Notes under the pieces: generated by a model | Databases searched by the model: none | Told to the model about the DNA's origin: nothing | Seen by the model: only the letters and a program-made list of their open reading frames with translations | Assembly: GCA_910577645.1 (NCBI GenBank) | Contig: CAJTOL010000002.1 | Span: 1 to 64,000 of the forward strand | Direction: 5' to 3' | Source of the DNA: an uncultured Lachnospiraceae bacterium | GTDB taxonomy: Bacteria > Bacillota > Clostridia > Lachnospirales > Lachnospiraceae | Length of the DNA: 64,000 nucleotides | Shown here: positions 34,151 to 42,440 of the stretch, piece by piece | Position numbering within the stretch: position 1 is the stretch's first letter | Layout of the letters: the number at the start of each line of letters is the position of its first letter | Made by a program: the position numbers and the translations under genes

Positions 34151-34895
34151 GATAAAAGAGGCCTTTAATCAAGTACAGGCAGAGGAAGCATTAAAAAGCA
34201 GAACCAAAGCTTTTCTCGCGCAAAAGACACGGGGATATACAAAACCGGCAAAGCGGCCGTCCCGTATTTACGCCGTCGCCTGTGTATGCTCGCTGCTTTT
34301 TCTGATTGGAGGACGCTGGCTTTATTTTACGCCTACATCAGAAATCAGCATAGAGATAAACCCATCATTTGAGTTAAGCATCAACCGGTTTGACCGGGTT
34401 TTCTCTGTCAACAGCCTTAATGCTGACGGCCAGGAGATTATCAATGCCCTTGATTTGAAATTTAAAAATTACGCAGATGCCATTGACCAGATACTGGAAA
34501 ATCAGGATATTGTAACGTTATTATCCAATGGCGAGATTATGACAATTACGGTTATGGGCCCAAATGAAACTCAGTCTGCTAAAATATTTTCACAAGTTGA
34601 AGCCTGTACGGCAGGACACAGAAATACCTATTGCCATTTTTCATCTTCGGAAGAAGCCGCAGGCGCCAATATAACGGGGCTTTCCCATGGAAAATACAGA
34701 GCTTTTTTAGAAATACAAAGTCTTGATCCCGGTATTACCCCTGAAGAAATACAAGGTATGACCATGAGGGAAATTCGCGATTTAATGAATGAGCTGTCAG
34801 CCGGAAATGAGAGTGAGACATCTCCAGCCGGAGATAAAGAACATGGACGCCACAGACATGGAAGAGAGAAAGAAACACAGGCATGTATTCAGTAA
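34140..34895 (+). CDS. RsgI-like transmembrane anti-sigma factor
   Basis: The 251-residue protein has a cytoplasmic N-terminus, a single membrane helix (about 42-60) and an outside domain starting ISIEINPSFELSINRFDRVF, the conserved sequence of RsgI-type anti-sigma factors just outside the membrane. The C-terminal tail is rich in His, Arg and Glu, and no carbohydrate-binding module is seen, unlike cellulosome RsgI proteins. ATG 34140 with GGGAGG at 34126-34131 is chosen. It is expected to hold the preceding sigma factor. Confidence 0.8.
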   Translation: MNGKIKEAFNQVQAEEALKSRTKAFLAQKTRGYTKPAKRPSRIYAVACVCSLLFLIGGRWLYFTPTSEISIEINPSFELSINRFDRVFSVNSLNADGQEIINALDLKFKNYADAIDQILENQDIVTLLSNGEIMTITVMGPNETQSAKIFSQVEACTAGHRNTYCHFSSSEEAAGANITGLSHGKYRAFLEIQSLDPGITPEEIQGMTMREIRDLMNELSAGNESETSPAGDKEHGRHRHGREKETQACIQ

Positions 34896-34911
34896 AGAGG
34901 AGACAGGGATA

Positions 34912-35574
34912 ATGTTTGAAACTGCTTATAAAGAAAGCTTTCCCTTTTGGGATAAGATATCAGAAACAGACAGGAGCTATATCTGCCAGAATTCTTATAC
35001 GTTTACTTATCCAAAAGGAAAAAATGTTCATGATGGCAGCGAGTGTTCCGGTGTGATCCTGGTTCGTTCCGGAAGCCTCAGGCTCTATATGATGTCAGAA
35101 GAGGGAAAAGACATCACCCTTTACCGCCTGTACAAAGGCGATATGTGCATGCTGTCTGCTTCCTGCGTATTGAAGGCAGTTACTTTTGACGTTTTTGTAG
35201 ACGCAGAGGAGGACAGTGAGTGTTTTGTGATCAGCGGTCCTGCTTTTGCGGCAGTTTCGGAACGGAATCCGGATATTAAGATATTTGCCCTTGAAACTGC
35301 AGTTAGCCGGTTTTCAGATGTAATGTGGGTGATGCAGCAGATCCTGTTTATGAGTATGGATAAACGGCTGGCAATTTTTCTTTCTGACGAATCAGCAAGG
35401 AACGGTTCTGATCTCATTGCATTAACACACGGGCAGATTGCACGATATATGGGATCTGCCCGTGAGGTTGTATCCAGAATGTTGAAATATTTTGCCAGCG
35501 AGGGGATTGTGGAGGTTTCCAGAGGAGGGATTAGGATCCTTGACAAGAAACGCCTCCGCAAATTAACTCTCTGA
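34912..35574 (+). CDS. Crp/Fnr family transcriptional regulator
   Basis: The 220-residue protein has an N-terminal cyclic-nucleotide-binding type beta barrel (GVILVRSGSLRLYMMSEEG, TLYRLYKGDMCMLSASC) and a C-terminal winged helix (LTHGQIARYMGSAREVVSRML). ATG 34912 follows AGAGGAGA. The barrel's CxLSxxC-like segment resembles that of Crp/Fnr regulators near ferredoxin operons. The stop overlaps the convergent 4Fe-4S gene by 12 bases, and a matching palindrome stands before that operon at 36423. Confidence 0.87.
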   Translation: MFETAYKESFPFWDKISETDRSYICQNSYTFTYPKGKNVHDGSECSGVILVRSGSLRLYMMSEEGKDITLYRLYKGDMCMLSASCVLKAVTFDVFVDAEEDSECFVISGPAFAAVSERNPDIKIFALETAVSRFSDVMWVMQQILFMSMDKRLAIFLSDESARNGSDLIALTHGQIARYMGSAREVVSRMLKYFASEGIVEVSRGGIRILDKKRLRKLTL

Positions 35575-36174
35575 CCCGGATTCCTGTTTTGGAGAGAAAG
35601 CCGCGTTTCTTGCTTTGCATATAAGCTGCGTCATGGTACCCATGGGGCAGTATACGCACCAGGAGCGGGGTTTGAATAAGATCATGGTAAGAAATCCCAA
35701 CACGGTGGAAGTAAGCATTACACTGTAGAAACCGAAGGCAAACTGTGCCACGCCGTCAGAAAACAGAGTGCCGTGATAAGCCCAGTGCCAGGGAAGCTTA
35801 AAGGTCCAAAGGAGGGTTACCACAGTCCCTAAATCTTTCGTTCCGGCAAATACCAGCCAGGTGTTCCAAAGCATAAGAAAAAACATGGCAAAGAAGAAAA
35901 TCAAAAATCCGTACCGGAAATAATTTGACCTCATCCATTTGGGAATATCTTTTTTTCGGGAGAGTCCGAATCTGCCGCCTGCAAGGGCAAACAGCTGCCC
36001 TCTGCCGCAATATTTATTGCAGTAGCCCTTATTGCCTTTTACAATGGCTATGAAAAGAGGGATAAAAAAGCAAAGAAGTCCCAGCCATGCAAAAAGGATA
36101 TTAAAAAATCCCAGGATCAGATAAGTAAGCGAAAGGATCCAAAGATAATCATACCACTTCTTTTTCATTTTCAT
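35563..36174 (-). CDS. 4Fe-4S polyferredoxin-like membrane protein (NapH/NosR type)
   Basis: The 203-residue protein has four or five membrane helices and two Cys clusters, CNKYCGRGQL and CVYCPMGTM, as in NapH/NosR-like membrane electron carriers. It starts at ATG 36174, overlapping the stop of the ferredoxin gene (TAATG), with AAGGAGG upstream. The pair probably moves electrons from a ferredoxin through the membrane; the final acceptor is not clear. Confidence 0.8.
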   Translation of the reverse strand: MKMKKKWYDYLWILSLTYLILGFFNILFAWLGLLCFFIPLFIAIVKGNKGYCNKYCGRGQLFALAGGRFGLSRKKDIPKWMRSNYFRYGFLIFFFAMFFLMLWNTWLVFAGTKDLGTVVTLLWTFKLPWHWAYHGTLFSDGVAQFAFGFYSVMLTSTVLGFLTMILFKPRSWCVYCPMGTMTQLICKARNAAFSPKQESGSES

Positions 36175-36368
36175 TATTCCGCCTCCTTCAGTGTGATAAC
36201 GCTTGCGGGGCATTCTTTTACACATTTTCCACACCCGACACATAAATCCTGATTGATTTTAGAATAGATTCCATTTGGAATGGAGATTGCGCTTCTGGGA
36301 CAAACCTTTATGCAGCATCCGCAGGCAACACATTCCCAAATGTTGACAACCGCTTTTCTTTTTATCAT
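36174..36368 (-). CDS. 2[4Fe-4S] ferredoxin
   Basis: The 64-residue protein has two cluster motifs, CVACGCCIKVCP and CVGCGKCVKECP, the clostridial type. The start follows AAAAGGAGATG. It is the first gene of the operon under a TGAATA-N16/17-TATACT promoter with a Crp/Fnr palindrome at about -41. Confidence 0.9.
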   Translation of the reverse strand: MIKRKAVVNIWECVACGCCIKVCPRSAISIPNGIYSKINQDLCVGCGKCVKECPASVITLKEAE

Positions 36369-36394
36369 AATACATCTCCTTTTGCGTTTCCTTC

Positions 36395-36435
36395 AGTATA
36401 CAAGAAAGAATGGGTTTATTCAGTGACAAAGTCAC
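36395..36435 (-). promoter_or_regulatory. Ferredoxin operon promoter with Crp/Fnr-like palindrome
   Basis: On the minus strand TATACT (36400-36395) forms the -10, with TGAATA about 17 bases before it. GTGAC-AAA-GTCAC, a perfect palindrome at 36423-36435, is centred at 36429, about 41 bases upstream of the predicted start at 36388. That is the class II activator position. Confidence 0.6.
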
Positions 36436-36569
36436 AGAGCACAATTGTAAAAAAGCATAAAAAACCCCCTCTAAGACCAATGATTCCCCTCTTATTTGCA
36501 CAAAAAAACTTTGCTATAATAAGGATATGCTAAACGTAATGAATAAAAAGGGAAAGACAGGTGTTAAAA

Positions 36570-38075
36570 ATGAGTGAAACCATTGTTTCTATGGAACATA
36601 TCAGCAAGAGCTTTCCGGGAGTTAAGGCGCTGGACGACGTGCGGTTTGATCTGCGATCAGGGGAGGTAATGGCGCTTCTGGGTGAAAACGGCGCAGGGAA
36701 AAGCACTCTCATGAAAATTCTCAGCGGGGTTTACACCAGAGACGGGGGTTCCATGGAGATTTTCGGTAAAGAGTACGGGGATTTGAACCCAAAACTGGCC
36801 CAGGAGGTGGGAGTGGCCATTATCCACCAGGAGCTGAATATGTGCAAACATCTCTCTGTGGCGGAGAATATGTATCTGGGGCGGGAGAAAACCAGGGGAG
36901 TCATGCTTTCCAACAGTGAAATGGAGGCAGAGGCCAAGGCGATTTTGGATGAATTAAATATCGGCCTGGAGCCGCAGCAGATAGTGGGGGATCTTCCGGT
37001 TTCCAAGCAGCAGATGGTAGAGATTGCCAAAGCTCTCTCCACCAACGCCAGAATTCTGATTATGGACGAACCTACATCGGCGCTGACGGCCAGGGAAATT
37101 GAAGATTTGTTCCGGATTATTAAAGATCTGAAAGCTAAAGGCTGCGGAATTGTATACATATCTCACCGTCTGGAGGAGCTTCAGCATATTGTGGATCGGG
37201 TAACCATCATGCGGGACGGACAGTACATTACCTCCATGAATTTCCAGGATGTAACCATGGATGAAATGATTGCCCATATGGTGGGACGGGAGATTAAGGA
37301 GAAGTTTCCCAGAGTTTCCTGTGAGAAGGGGAAGAAGGTTCTGGAAGTAAAGCATTTAAATGCAGGCCCTATGGTCCGGGACGTGTCCTTTGACCTTTAT
37401 GAGGGGGAGATTGTAGGGTTTGCAGGGCTGATGGGAGCAGGGCGCACGGAGACCACCAGAGCCATTTTCGGTGTGGATCCCAAGACCGGCGGAGAGATTA
37501 TCCTGGACGGCAGGGAAGTAAAAATATACAAGCCGGAGGATGCCATCAAGGCGGGGATTGTTTTGGCTCCGGAGGACAGAAAGAAAGACGGGCTGTGCAC
37601 CAAGCTCAGTATCCGTAACAATATTGCCCTTCCTAATCTGGATCTTATCTGCAGCAAGCTGGGGGTGGTCAGCAGTGCCAAAGAGCAGGAAATGTGCAGC
37701 CGGGTGGTGAAAGATCTGAAAGTCAAGACTCCCAATGTGGAAGTTTCTGCAGGCAACTTATCCGGCGGAAACCAGCAGAAAATTGTAGTGGGAAAATGGC
37801 TTGCCAGAGATTCCAGGGTTGTGATTTTTGACGAGCCTACCAGGGGCATTGACGTTGCGGCAAAGGTTGAGATCTATAATCTGATGAACGATTTAAAAAA
37901 GCAGGGAATCGCGGTAATGTTTGTTTCCTCAGAAATGCCTGAGGTAATGGGGATTGCAGACAGGATTATTGTCATGTGCGACGGCCGGATTACAGGAGAG
38001 CTTTCTGCCCAGGAGGCCACACAGAACCAGATTCTTACATATGCAACACAGTTTGAGAAAAAGATTGCCGGTTAG
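36570..38075 (+). CDS. Sugar ABC transporter ATP-binding protein (RbsA/MglA type)
   Basis: The 501-residue protein has two ABC domains: domain 1 with Walker A GENGAGKS, LPVSKQQMVEIAKAL and MDEPTSAL; domain 2 with the altered A loop GLMGAGRT, signature LSGGNQQK and FDEPTRGID. This asymmetry is typical of RbsA/MglA. ATG 36570 is given; GTG 36561 is possible. An extended -10, TGCTATAAT, ends near 36517. It works with the permease and binding protein that follow. The sugar is not certain; the nearby rhamnose and lyxose genes suggest a deoxysugar or pentose. Confidence 0.92.
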   Translation: MSETIVSMEHISKSFPGVKALDDVRFDLRSGEVMALLGENGAGKSTLMKILSGVYTRDGGSMEIFGKEYGDLNPKLAQEVGVAIIHQELNMCKHLSVAENMYLGREKTRGVMLSNSEMEAEAKAILDELNIGLEPQQIVGDLPVSKQQMVEIAKALSTNARILIMDEPTSALTAREIEDLFRIIKDLKAKGCGIVYISHRLEELQHIVDRVTIMRDGQYITSMNFQDVTMDEMIAHMVGREIKEKFPRVSCEKGKKVLEVKHLNAGPMVRDVSFDLYEGEIVGFAGLMGAGRTETTRAIFGVDPKTGGEIILDGREVKIYKPEDAIKAGIVLAPEDRKKDGLCTKLSIRNNIALPNLDLICSKLGVVSSAKEQEMCSRVVKDLKVKTPNVEVSAGNLSGGNQQKIVVGKWLARDSRVVIFDEPTRGIDVAAKVEIYNLMNDLKKQGIAVMFVSSEMPEVMGIADRIIVMCDGRITGELSAQEATQNQILTYATQFEKKIAG

Positions 38076-38095
38076 GCGTAAGGGGGATATTTAAC

Positions 38096-39124
38096 ATGAA
38101 TCAGAAATCAGGAAACGCTTTCAGAAGGATGATGAATGTCCGCGGAATGCGGGGCGCTATGACCGCCTTTGCCGGACTCATTGTGATTTACCTTGCATTC
38201 GGTATTATTAATCCGACTGTATTTTCCGGACAGAACGTGATGAACCTGCTGCGTTCCATGTCCAAGTACTTAATCATCGGTATCGGCCAGAGCTATGTGC
38301 TGATTACCGGAAACATTGACCTTTCTATCGGTGCGGTTGTGGGGATGAGCGCCATGATTGCCGCCAAGCTTATGACTATGGGAATCAGCCCGGCAGTGGC
38401 TATTTTAGTAACATTGGGATGCTGTCTGTTGATTGGCGTGGTCAATGGCTTTCTGGTAGGGAAATGCCAGCTTCCTCCGTTTATCGCAACCCTGGGCACC
38501 ATGTTTGTGGCCAGAGGCGTGGCCTATATGGTCAACGGCAACAGAAATACAGATGCTATCAGTTCCGGAATCGGCAAGGAGGCGGCGGATCAGTTCCAGA
38601 GCATTTTCTATTACGGAAAGACCGCCGGGATTTACAACACCTTCTGGATCGCCCTGATACTATTTACGGTTTTCTTTTTCCTGCTTTCCAAGACCAGAAC
38701 CGGACGTCATATTTATGCAATCGGTTCCAACATTGAGGCGGCCAAGCTTTCTGGTGTCAGCGTGTTTTTCACCATTACCAAAACATACCTTGTCAGCGCA
38801 TTCTGTTCCTTTGTGGTTGGTTTAATCCTCTGCGGGCAGGCCAACATGGGTAACATGGAAGCCGGAAATATGTATGAAATGTATGCGGTTGCTGCCGGTG
38901 TTATCGGCGGTATCTCCCCTCTGGGAGGAACCGGTATCCTTTTAGGAACCTTTGCAGGGGCCGCTGTATGGCAGACCCTGGAAAACGGCCTTAACATGAT
39001 TGGCGTGCAGGTTGGAATCCAGAGACTTGTCATCGGCGTAATCGTTGTATTTGCAGTTCTTTTGGATGTGGTTTTCAGAAACGGACTTTTAAAAAAGAGA
39101 CCGGCGGGAAATAAAACGAATTAG
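38096..39124 (+). CDS. Sugar ABC transporter permease (RbsC/MglC type)
   Basis: This 342-residue protein has about ten membrane helices and the family motifs GNIDLSIGAVVGMSAM and, near the end, AAGVIGGISPLGGTG. It is the single permease of the transporter and likely acts as a homodimer. It follows the ATPase gene by 20 bases. Confidence 0.93.
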   Translation: MNQKSGNAFRRMMNVRGMRGAMTAFAGLIVIYLAFGIINPTVFSGQNVMNLLRSMSKYLIIGIGQSYVLITGNIDLSIGAVVGMSAMIAAKLMTMGISPAVAILVTLGCCLLIGVVNGFLVGKCQLPPFIATLGTMFVARGVAYMVNGNRNTDAISSGIGKEAADQFQSIFYYGKTAGIYNTFWIALILFTVFFFLLSKTRTGRHIYAIGSNIEAAKLSGVSVFFTITKTYLVSAFCSFVVGLILCGQANMGNMEAGNMYEMYAVAAGVIGGISPLGGTGILLGTFAGAAVWQTLENGLNMIGVQVGIQRLVIGVIVVFAVLLDVVFRNGLLKKRPAGNKTN

Positions 39125-39179
39125 ACGTCTGAAGGGGCGCTAAGATATTATTTTTCAAATGAAACAAGGAGGAAATAAC

Positions 39180-40145
39180 ATGAAAAAAGCATTGGCAATG
39201 TTTTGTGCATCTGCTATGATTATGGGTTCTCTGGCTGGATGCTCCGGCAAAACACAGGCACCGGCAGAGTCTGCAGGGGCTCCCGCAGAGACAAAGCAGG
39301 CTGCAAATGAAGCAGCTTCCGGCGACACATTAATTTCACTGATTACCATGGACTCTATTGACCAGCACTGGGTAACTTTAAACGAGGGCGCTCAGAAGGC
39401 GGCATCTGAGCTGGGGGTAACGGTTCAGTTTATGGCCCCCAATACCAAGGACGATGCACAGCAGATTGAATGTGTAAACAATGCGGTATCTGCAGGCGCT
39501 GCTGCAATTATTGTTGCGGCAAACGGCCCTGACGCTATCTCTTCTGCGCTGACAGAAGCGGCAAATGCAGGCGTTAAGATTGTATACGTAGATTCTCCTG
39601 CAAACGTGGAGGCAGAGGCAACCTTCTCCACTGACAACAAGGCGGCAGGTGAGAAAGCCGGAAAAGAGATGTTAAAGGCTTTTGAAGCGGCAGGGGTAAC
39701 CCAGGGAACTATCGGCATTATCAATGTAAATGCGGCAACCGATTCCTGTGTAATGCGTGAGGAAGGCTTCCGCAGGGCATTTGAGGGAACCGGATTTGAG
39801 ATTTTAGAGACACAGTACGGCGAGGGAGATGTGGCCAAATCTCAGAGCATTGCGGAAAACTACATCACCCAGGGTGTAGTTGGTATTTTCGGATGTAACG
39901 AGGGTTCCACAGCAGGAGCCGGAAACGCCATTAAGGCAGCCGGAAACGGCGCGGTTATCGGCGTTGGTTTTGATAAGTCCGACGCAATTATGGGATTAAT
40001 CCAGGACGGGCACCTTCTCTGCACCATGGCCCAGAACCCGGATATGATGGGCTCTATGGGTGTTGAGGCCTGTGTAAAGGCTCTTGAGGGCCAGTCTCTG
40101 GGCGGAGCCGTTGAGGATACCGGTGTCTCTGTACTTAAAAAATAA
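39180..40145 (+). CDS. Sugar ABC transporter substrate-binding lipoprotein
   Basis: The 321-residue protein has a lipoprotein signal with lipobox SLAGC, a short linker, then a peripl_BP_4/RbsB-type domain with LITMDSIDQHWVTLNEG and VIGVGFDKSDAI. ATG 39180 follows AAGGAGG. Ligand residues do not fix the sugar. Confidence 0.92.
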   Translation: MKKALAMFCASAMIMGSLAGCSGKTQAPAESAGAPAETKQAANEAASGDTLISLITMDSIDQHWVTLNEGAQKAASELGVTVQFMAPNTKDDAQQIECVNNAVSAGAAAIIVAANGPDAISSALTEAANAGVKIVYVDSPANVEAEATFSTDNKAAGEKAGKEMLKAFEAAGVTQGTIGIINVNAATDSCVMREEGFRRAFEGTGFEILETQYGEGDVAKSQSIAENYITQGVVGIFGCNEGSTAGAGNAIKAAGNGAVIGVGFDKSDAIMGLIQDGHLLCTMAQNPDMMGSMGVEACVKALEGQSLGGAVEDTGVSVLKK

Positions 40146-40146
40146 T

Positions 40147-40165
40147 TATCCTCAGTGGACAAGGG
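40147..40165 (+). repeat. Palindromic repeat, family A, half copy
   Basis: TATCCTCAGTGGACAAGGG, one base different from the left arm of the full copies, starts directly after the stop of the binding-protein gene. The right arm is missing. Confidence 0.5.
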
Positions 40166-40188
40166 TACTTTGGCATTATTAACCAGGG

Positions 40189-40351
40189 GATGTCGCAAAA
40201 TGAAATAAAGGGACTTTCTATTAGCAGATGTCCGCATCCACGGCACACATGTACCGGATAGGACGGATGTAATCCGTTATAGACGTACAGGTGTTAGCGA
40301 GAGTTGGCGGACAGCGCTAATAGAAAGGCTCTGGTTTCATTTTGCGACATC
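40189..40351. repeat. MITE-like inverted-repeat element, long copy (family B)
   Basis: The 163-bp element has perfect 17-bp terminal inverted repeats (GATGTCGCAAAATGAAA and complement) and an inner inverted pair CTTTCTATTAGC/GCTAATAGAAAG with AGATGTCCGC/GCGGACA. It matches the ends and interior of the 63-bp copy at 688. It fills most of the 350-base gap between the transporter and the lyxose isomerase. Confidence 0.7.
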
Positions 40352-40495
40352 TCCTTCTGGTATCACGTTGCCTTCAGTGGAAAAGCTGCAGGTTTTTCAG
40401 TGGCCGGTGTTCTTCTGGCGAAAGTATGATATACTAGATACATATTCTGGAGCAAACACGCTCAAAAGTTGCAAAAACACAGGAGGGTAAGGAAA

Positions 40496-41185
40496 ATGAA
40501 GAGAAGTGAAATTAATCGTGCATTAAAAGAGATGGAGGCTATGGTGAAGGAGTACCGCTTTGCCCTGCCGCCATTTTGTGATTTTACACCGGAGGAGTGG
40601 CAGGAGAAAGGCCGCGACTACGATGAGATCCGGGACAATATGCTGGGTTGGGATATTACCGATTACGGACTTGGCAATTTTGATAAGGTAGGATTCTCCC
40701 TGATTACCATTCGGAACGGGAATTTAAAGATGAAGGATAAGTACACCAAAAGTTATGCGGAGAAGCTTCTTTATATTAAAGAAGGACAGTATTCCCCTAT
40801 GCATTTCCACTGGTCCAAGATGGAAGATATTATTAACCGGGGCGGCGGAAATGTGCTGATCCGTGTATACAATTCTACAAAAGACGAGGATTTGGACAAG
40901 GTAAATGATGTCCATGTTCATGTGGACGGCCGGGAAATGGTGGTTCCGGCAGGGAGCCAGGTAAGACTGACGCCAGGTGAGAGCATTACCATTTATCCTT
41001 ATATGTATCATGATTTTGAAGTGGAGGAGGGGTCCGGCCCCGTCCTTTTGGGAGAGGTAAGCCAGTGTAATGATGACAACACGGATAACCGCTTCTACGA
41101 AAAGATGGGCCGTTTCCCCGGCATAGAAGAGGACGAGCCGGCCTACAGGCTGCTGTGCAATGAATATCCGGCGGCAAAGGAATGA
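40496..41185 (+). CDS. D-lyxose/D-mannose isomerase family protein (cupin)
   Basis: The 229-residue cupin enzyme has metal ligands H103, H105 and E110 in MHFHWSKMED and a later His in PYMYHDFE (about 172), matching the four-ligand site of D-lyxose isomerases (YdaE/SigB-linked type). It interconverts D-lyxose and D-xylulose, or mannose and fructose. ATG 40496 has GGAGGG and AAGGA upstream. The context suggests it acts on the sugar brought in by the transporter just before. Confidence 0.85.
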   Translation: MKRSEINRALKEMEAMVKEYRFALPPFCDFTPEEWQEKGRDYDEIRDNMLGWDITDYGLGNFDKVGFSLITIRNGNLKMKDKYTKSYAEKLLYIKEGQYSPMHFHWSKMEDIINRGGGNVLIRVYNSTKDEDLDKVNDVHVHVDGREMVVPAGSQVRLTPGESITIYPYMYHDFEVEEGSGPVLLGEVSQCNDDNTDNRFYEKMGRFPGIEEDEPAYRLLCNEYPAAKE

Positions 41186-41235
41186 ATAGAGGAAGCTTTC
41201 GGGAATCCTTTTGAGAGGCAGCGTGAGGAACAAAG

Positions 41236-42336
41236 ATGTTGAAGGTGATTATTGCCGATGACGAGAAGCTGATCTGCAGGCTGGTGCAGGCCCTGGCGGA
41301 CTGGGAGCTGCTGGGTATGGAGGTGGTAGCCGGGCACCGGCTGGTGGTGCTGGAGGACATGGGAAATTTTATCAGTGACCAGGAGCTTAAAAAGATCCAC
41401 GGTATTCTCAGACATTATGCGGCTCAGGGGATGTCCTTCTTATATATAGCGTCTCATTTTGAAGAAGTAAGGCAGATTTGCCATCGGACTGCTCTGATGA
41501 TGAACGGGGTAATTATCAAATGCTTTCACCAATGGGAGCGGGTGCCGGCCACATTTCTTTTGGACTGTGTGGAAGAATTTGAGCGAAAGGTAAAGGGACA
41601 GCTGGAGAAGAAGCCGGAGCAGCCCGGACAGCCGGAGGCTGTCTTCCAGGCGGCAGACTTGTGCCTGGACGGGGAGGAGCGGCTGAATTTTTCTGTGGCT
41701 CCGGGGGAATGTCTGGTGCTCCAGGATTTGGACAACGGGATATTTCCAGGGCTTATAGAGGTACTTTCGGGAAAACAGAGGCCTAAGGGGGGCTGCGTTT
41801 ACGTGGACGGGGCGCTGTTTGGCGGCAGGGGAGATCGGCGGATTGCTGTGGTTCAGGAGCTGGCCACCCAGACGATGCTGTTTCCCAATGTAAGTTACCT
41901 GGATAACCTGTGCTTTACTCTGGATCACCGTTTTCCCGATGTTTGGATGCGGAGGCGGATTAAGAAGAGTATCCGTCAGGAGTATGGAGATTTCCTGGGA
42001 GAGGAGGTTTTTGACCTTTCGGTGGAGGAGCTAAGTGAGAAACAGAAGTATGAGCTGGTCTACACAAGGATTCTTTTACAGAACCCGCGGGTGGTATTCT
42101 GTGTGCAGCCCTTTAAAAGGGCAGAGGTGGCTATGCGGCTGCGGGTATGGGAGCTTTTGGCAATTCTTTTGGGCCGAGGGATCGCCGTGGTGGTTTTGGC
42201 TGTGAATCTGGCGGATTCCCTGGCTCTGGCAGACCGTCTGATACAGGTGCGCCAGGGGCGGGTGGAGGCTGAGTATGATCGGGCAGATTTTGCAAATCTT
42301 CCGGTGGATACTCCCTGGCTTTATCTGTATCAGTAA
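41236..42336 (+). CDS. Chimeric protein: receiver N-terminus fused to degenerate ABC ATPase
   Basis: Residues 1-33 (MLKVIIADDEKLICRLVQAL and on) are the first strand and helix of a YesN-type receiver, with the acidic D8-D9. From about residue 36 the protein instead follows an RbsA-type ATPase: LVVLEDMGNFISDQEL and FLYIASHFEEV match the Walker B and switch-His region of domain 1, then residues 135-366 resemble domain 2. The phosphate loop is replaced by LQDLDNGIFPG, the signature by LSVEELSEKQ and Walker B by VVFCVQPFK, so it should not hydrolyse ATP. It may be a deletion-fusion on its way to a pseudogene, or a non-catalytic regulator. Confidence 0.6.
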   Translation: MLKVIIADDEKLICRLVQALADWELLGMEVVAGHRLVVLEDMGNFISDQELKKIHGILRHYAAQGMSFLYIASHFEEVRQICHRTALMMNGVIIKCFHQWERVPATFLLDCVEEFERKVKGQLEKKPEQPGQPEAVFQAADLCLDGEERLNFSVAPGECLVLQDLDNGIFPGLIEVLSGKQRPKGGCVYVDGALFGGRGDRRIAVVQELATQTMLFPNVSYLDNLCFTLDHRFPDVWMRRRIKKSIRQEYGDFLGEEVFDLSVEELSEKQKYELVYTRILLQNPRVVFCVQPFKRAEVAMRLRVWELLAILLGRGIAVVVLAVNLADSLALADRLIQVRQGRVEAEYDRADFANLPVDTPWLYLYQ

Positions 42337-42348
42337 CGGCCTATGAGC

Positions 42349-42388
42349 AAAAAAGGACACTTTTTTTATCAAAAGGTGTCCTTTTTTT
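42349..42388 (+). terminator. Rho-independent terminator before rhaB
   Basis: AAAAAAGGACAC pairs with GTGTCCTTTTTTT; the T tract on both sides could stop transcription from either direction. Confidence 0.85.
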
Positions 42389-42440
42389 CTTTGTCAGGAA
42401 AGGGTAGAATAGTGGTAAGTAAGAGGAAGGGGCGAGGAAT

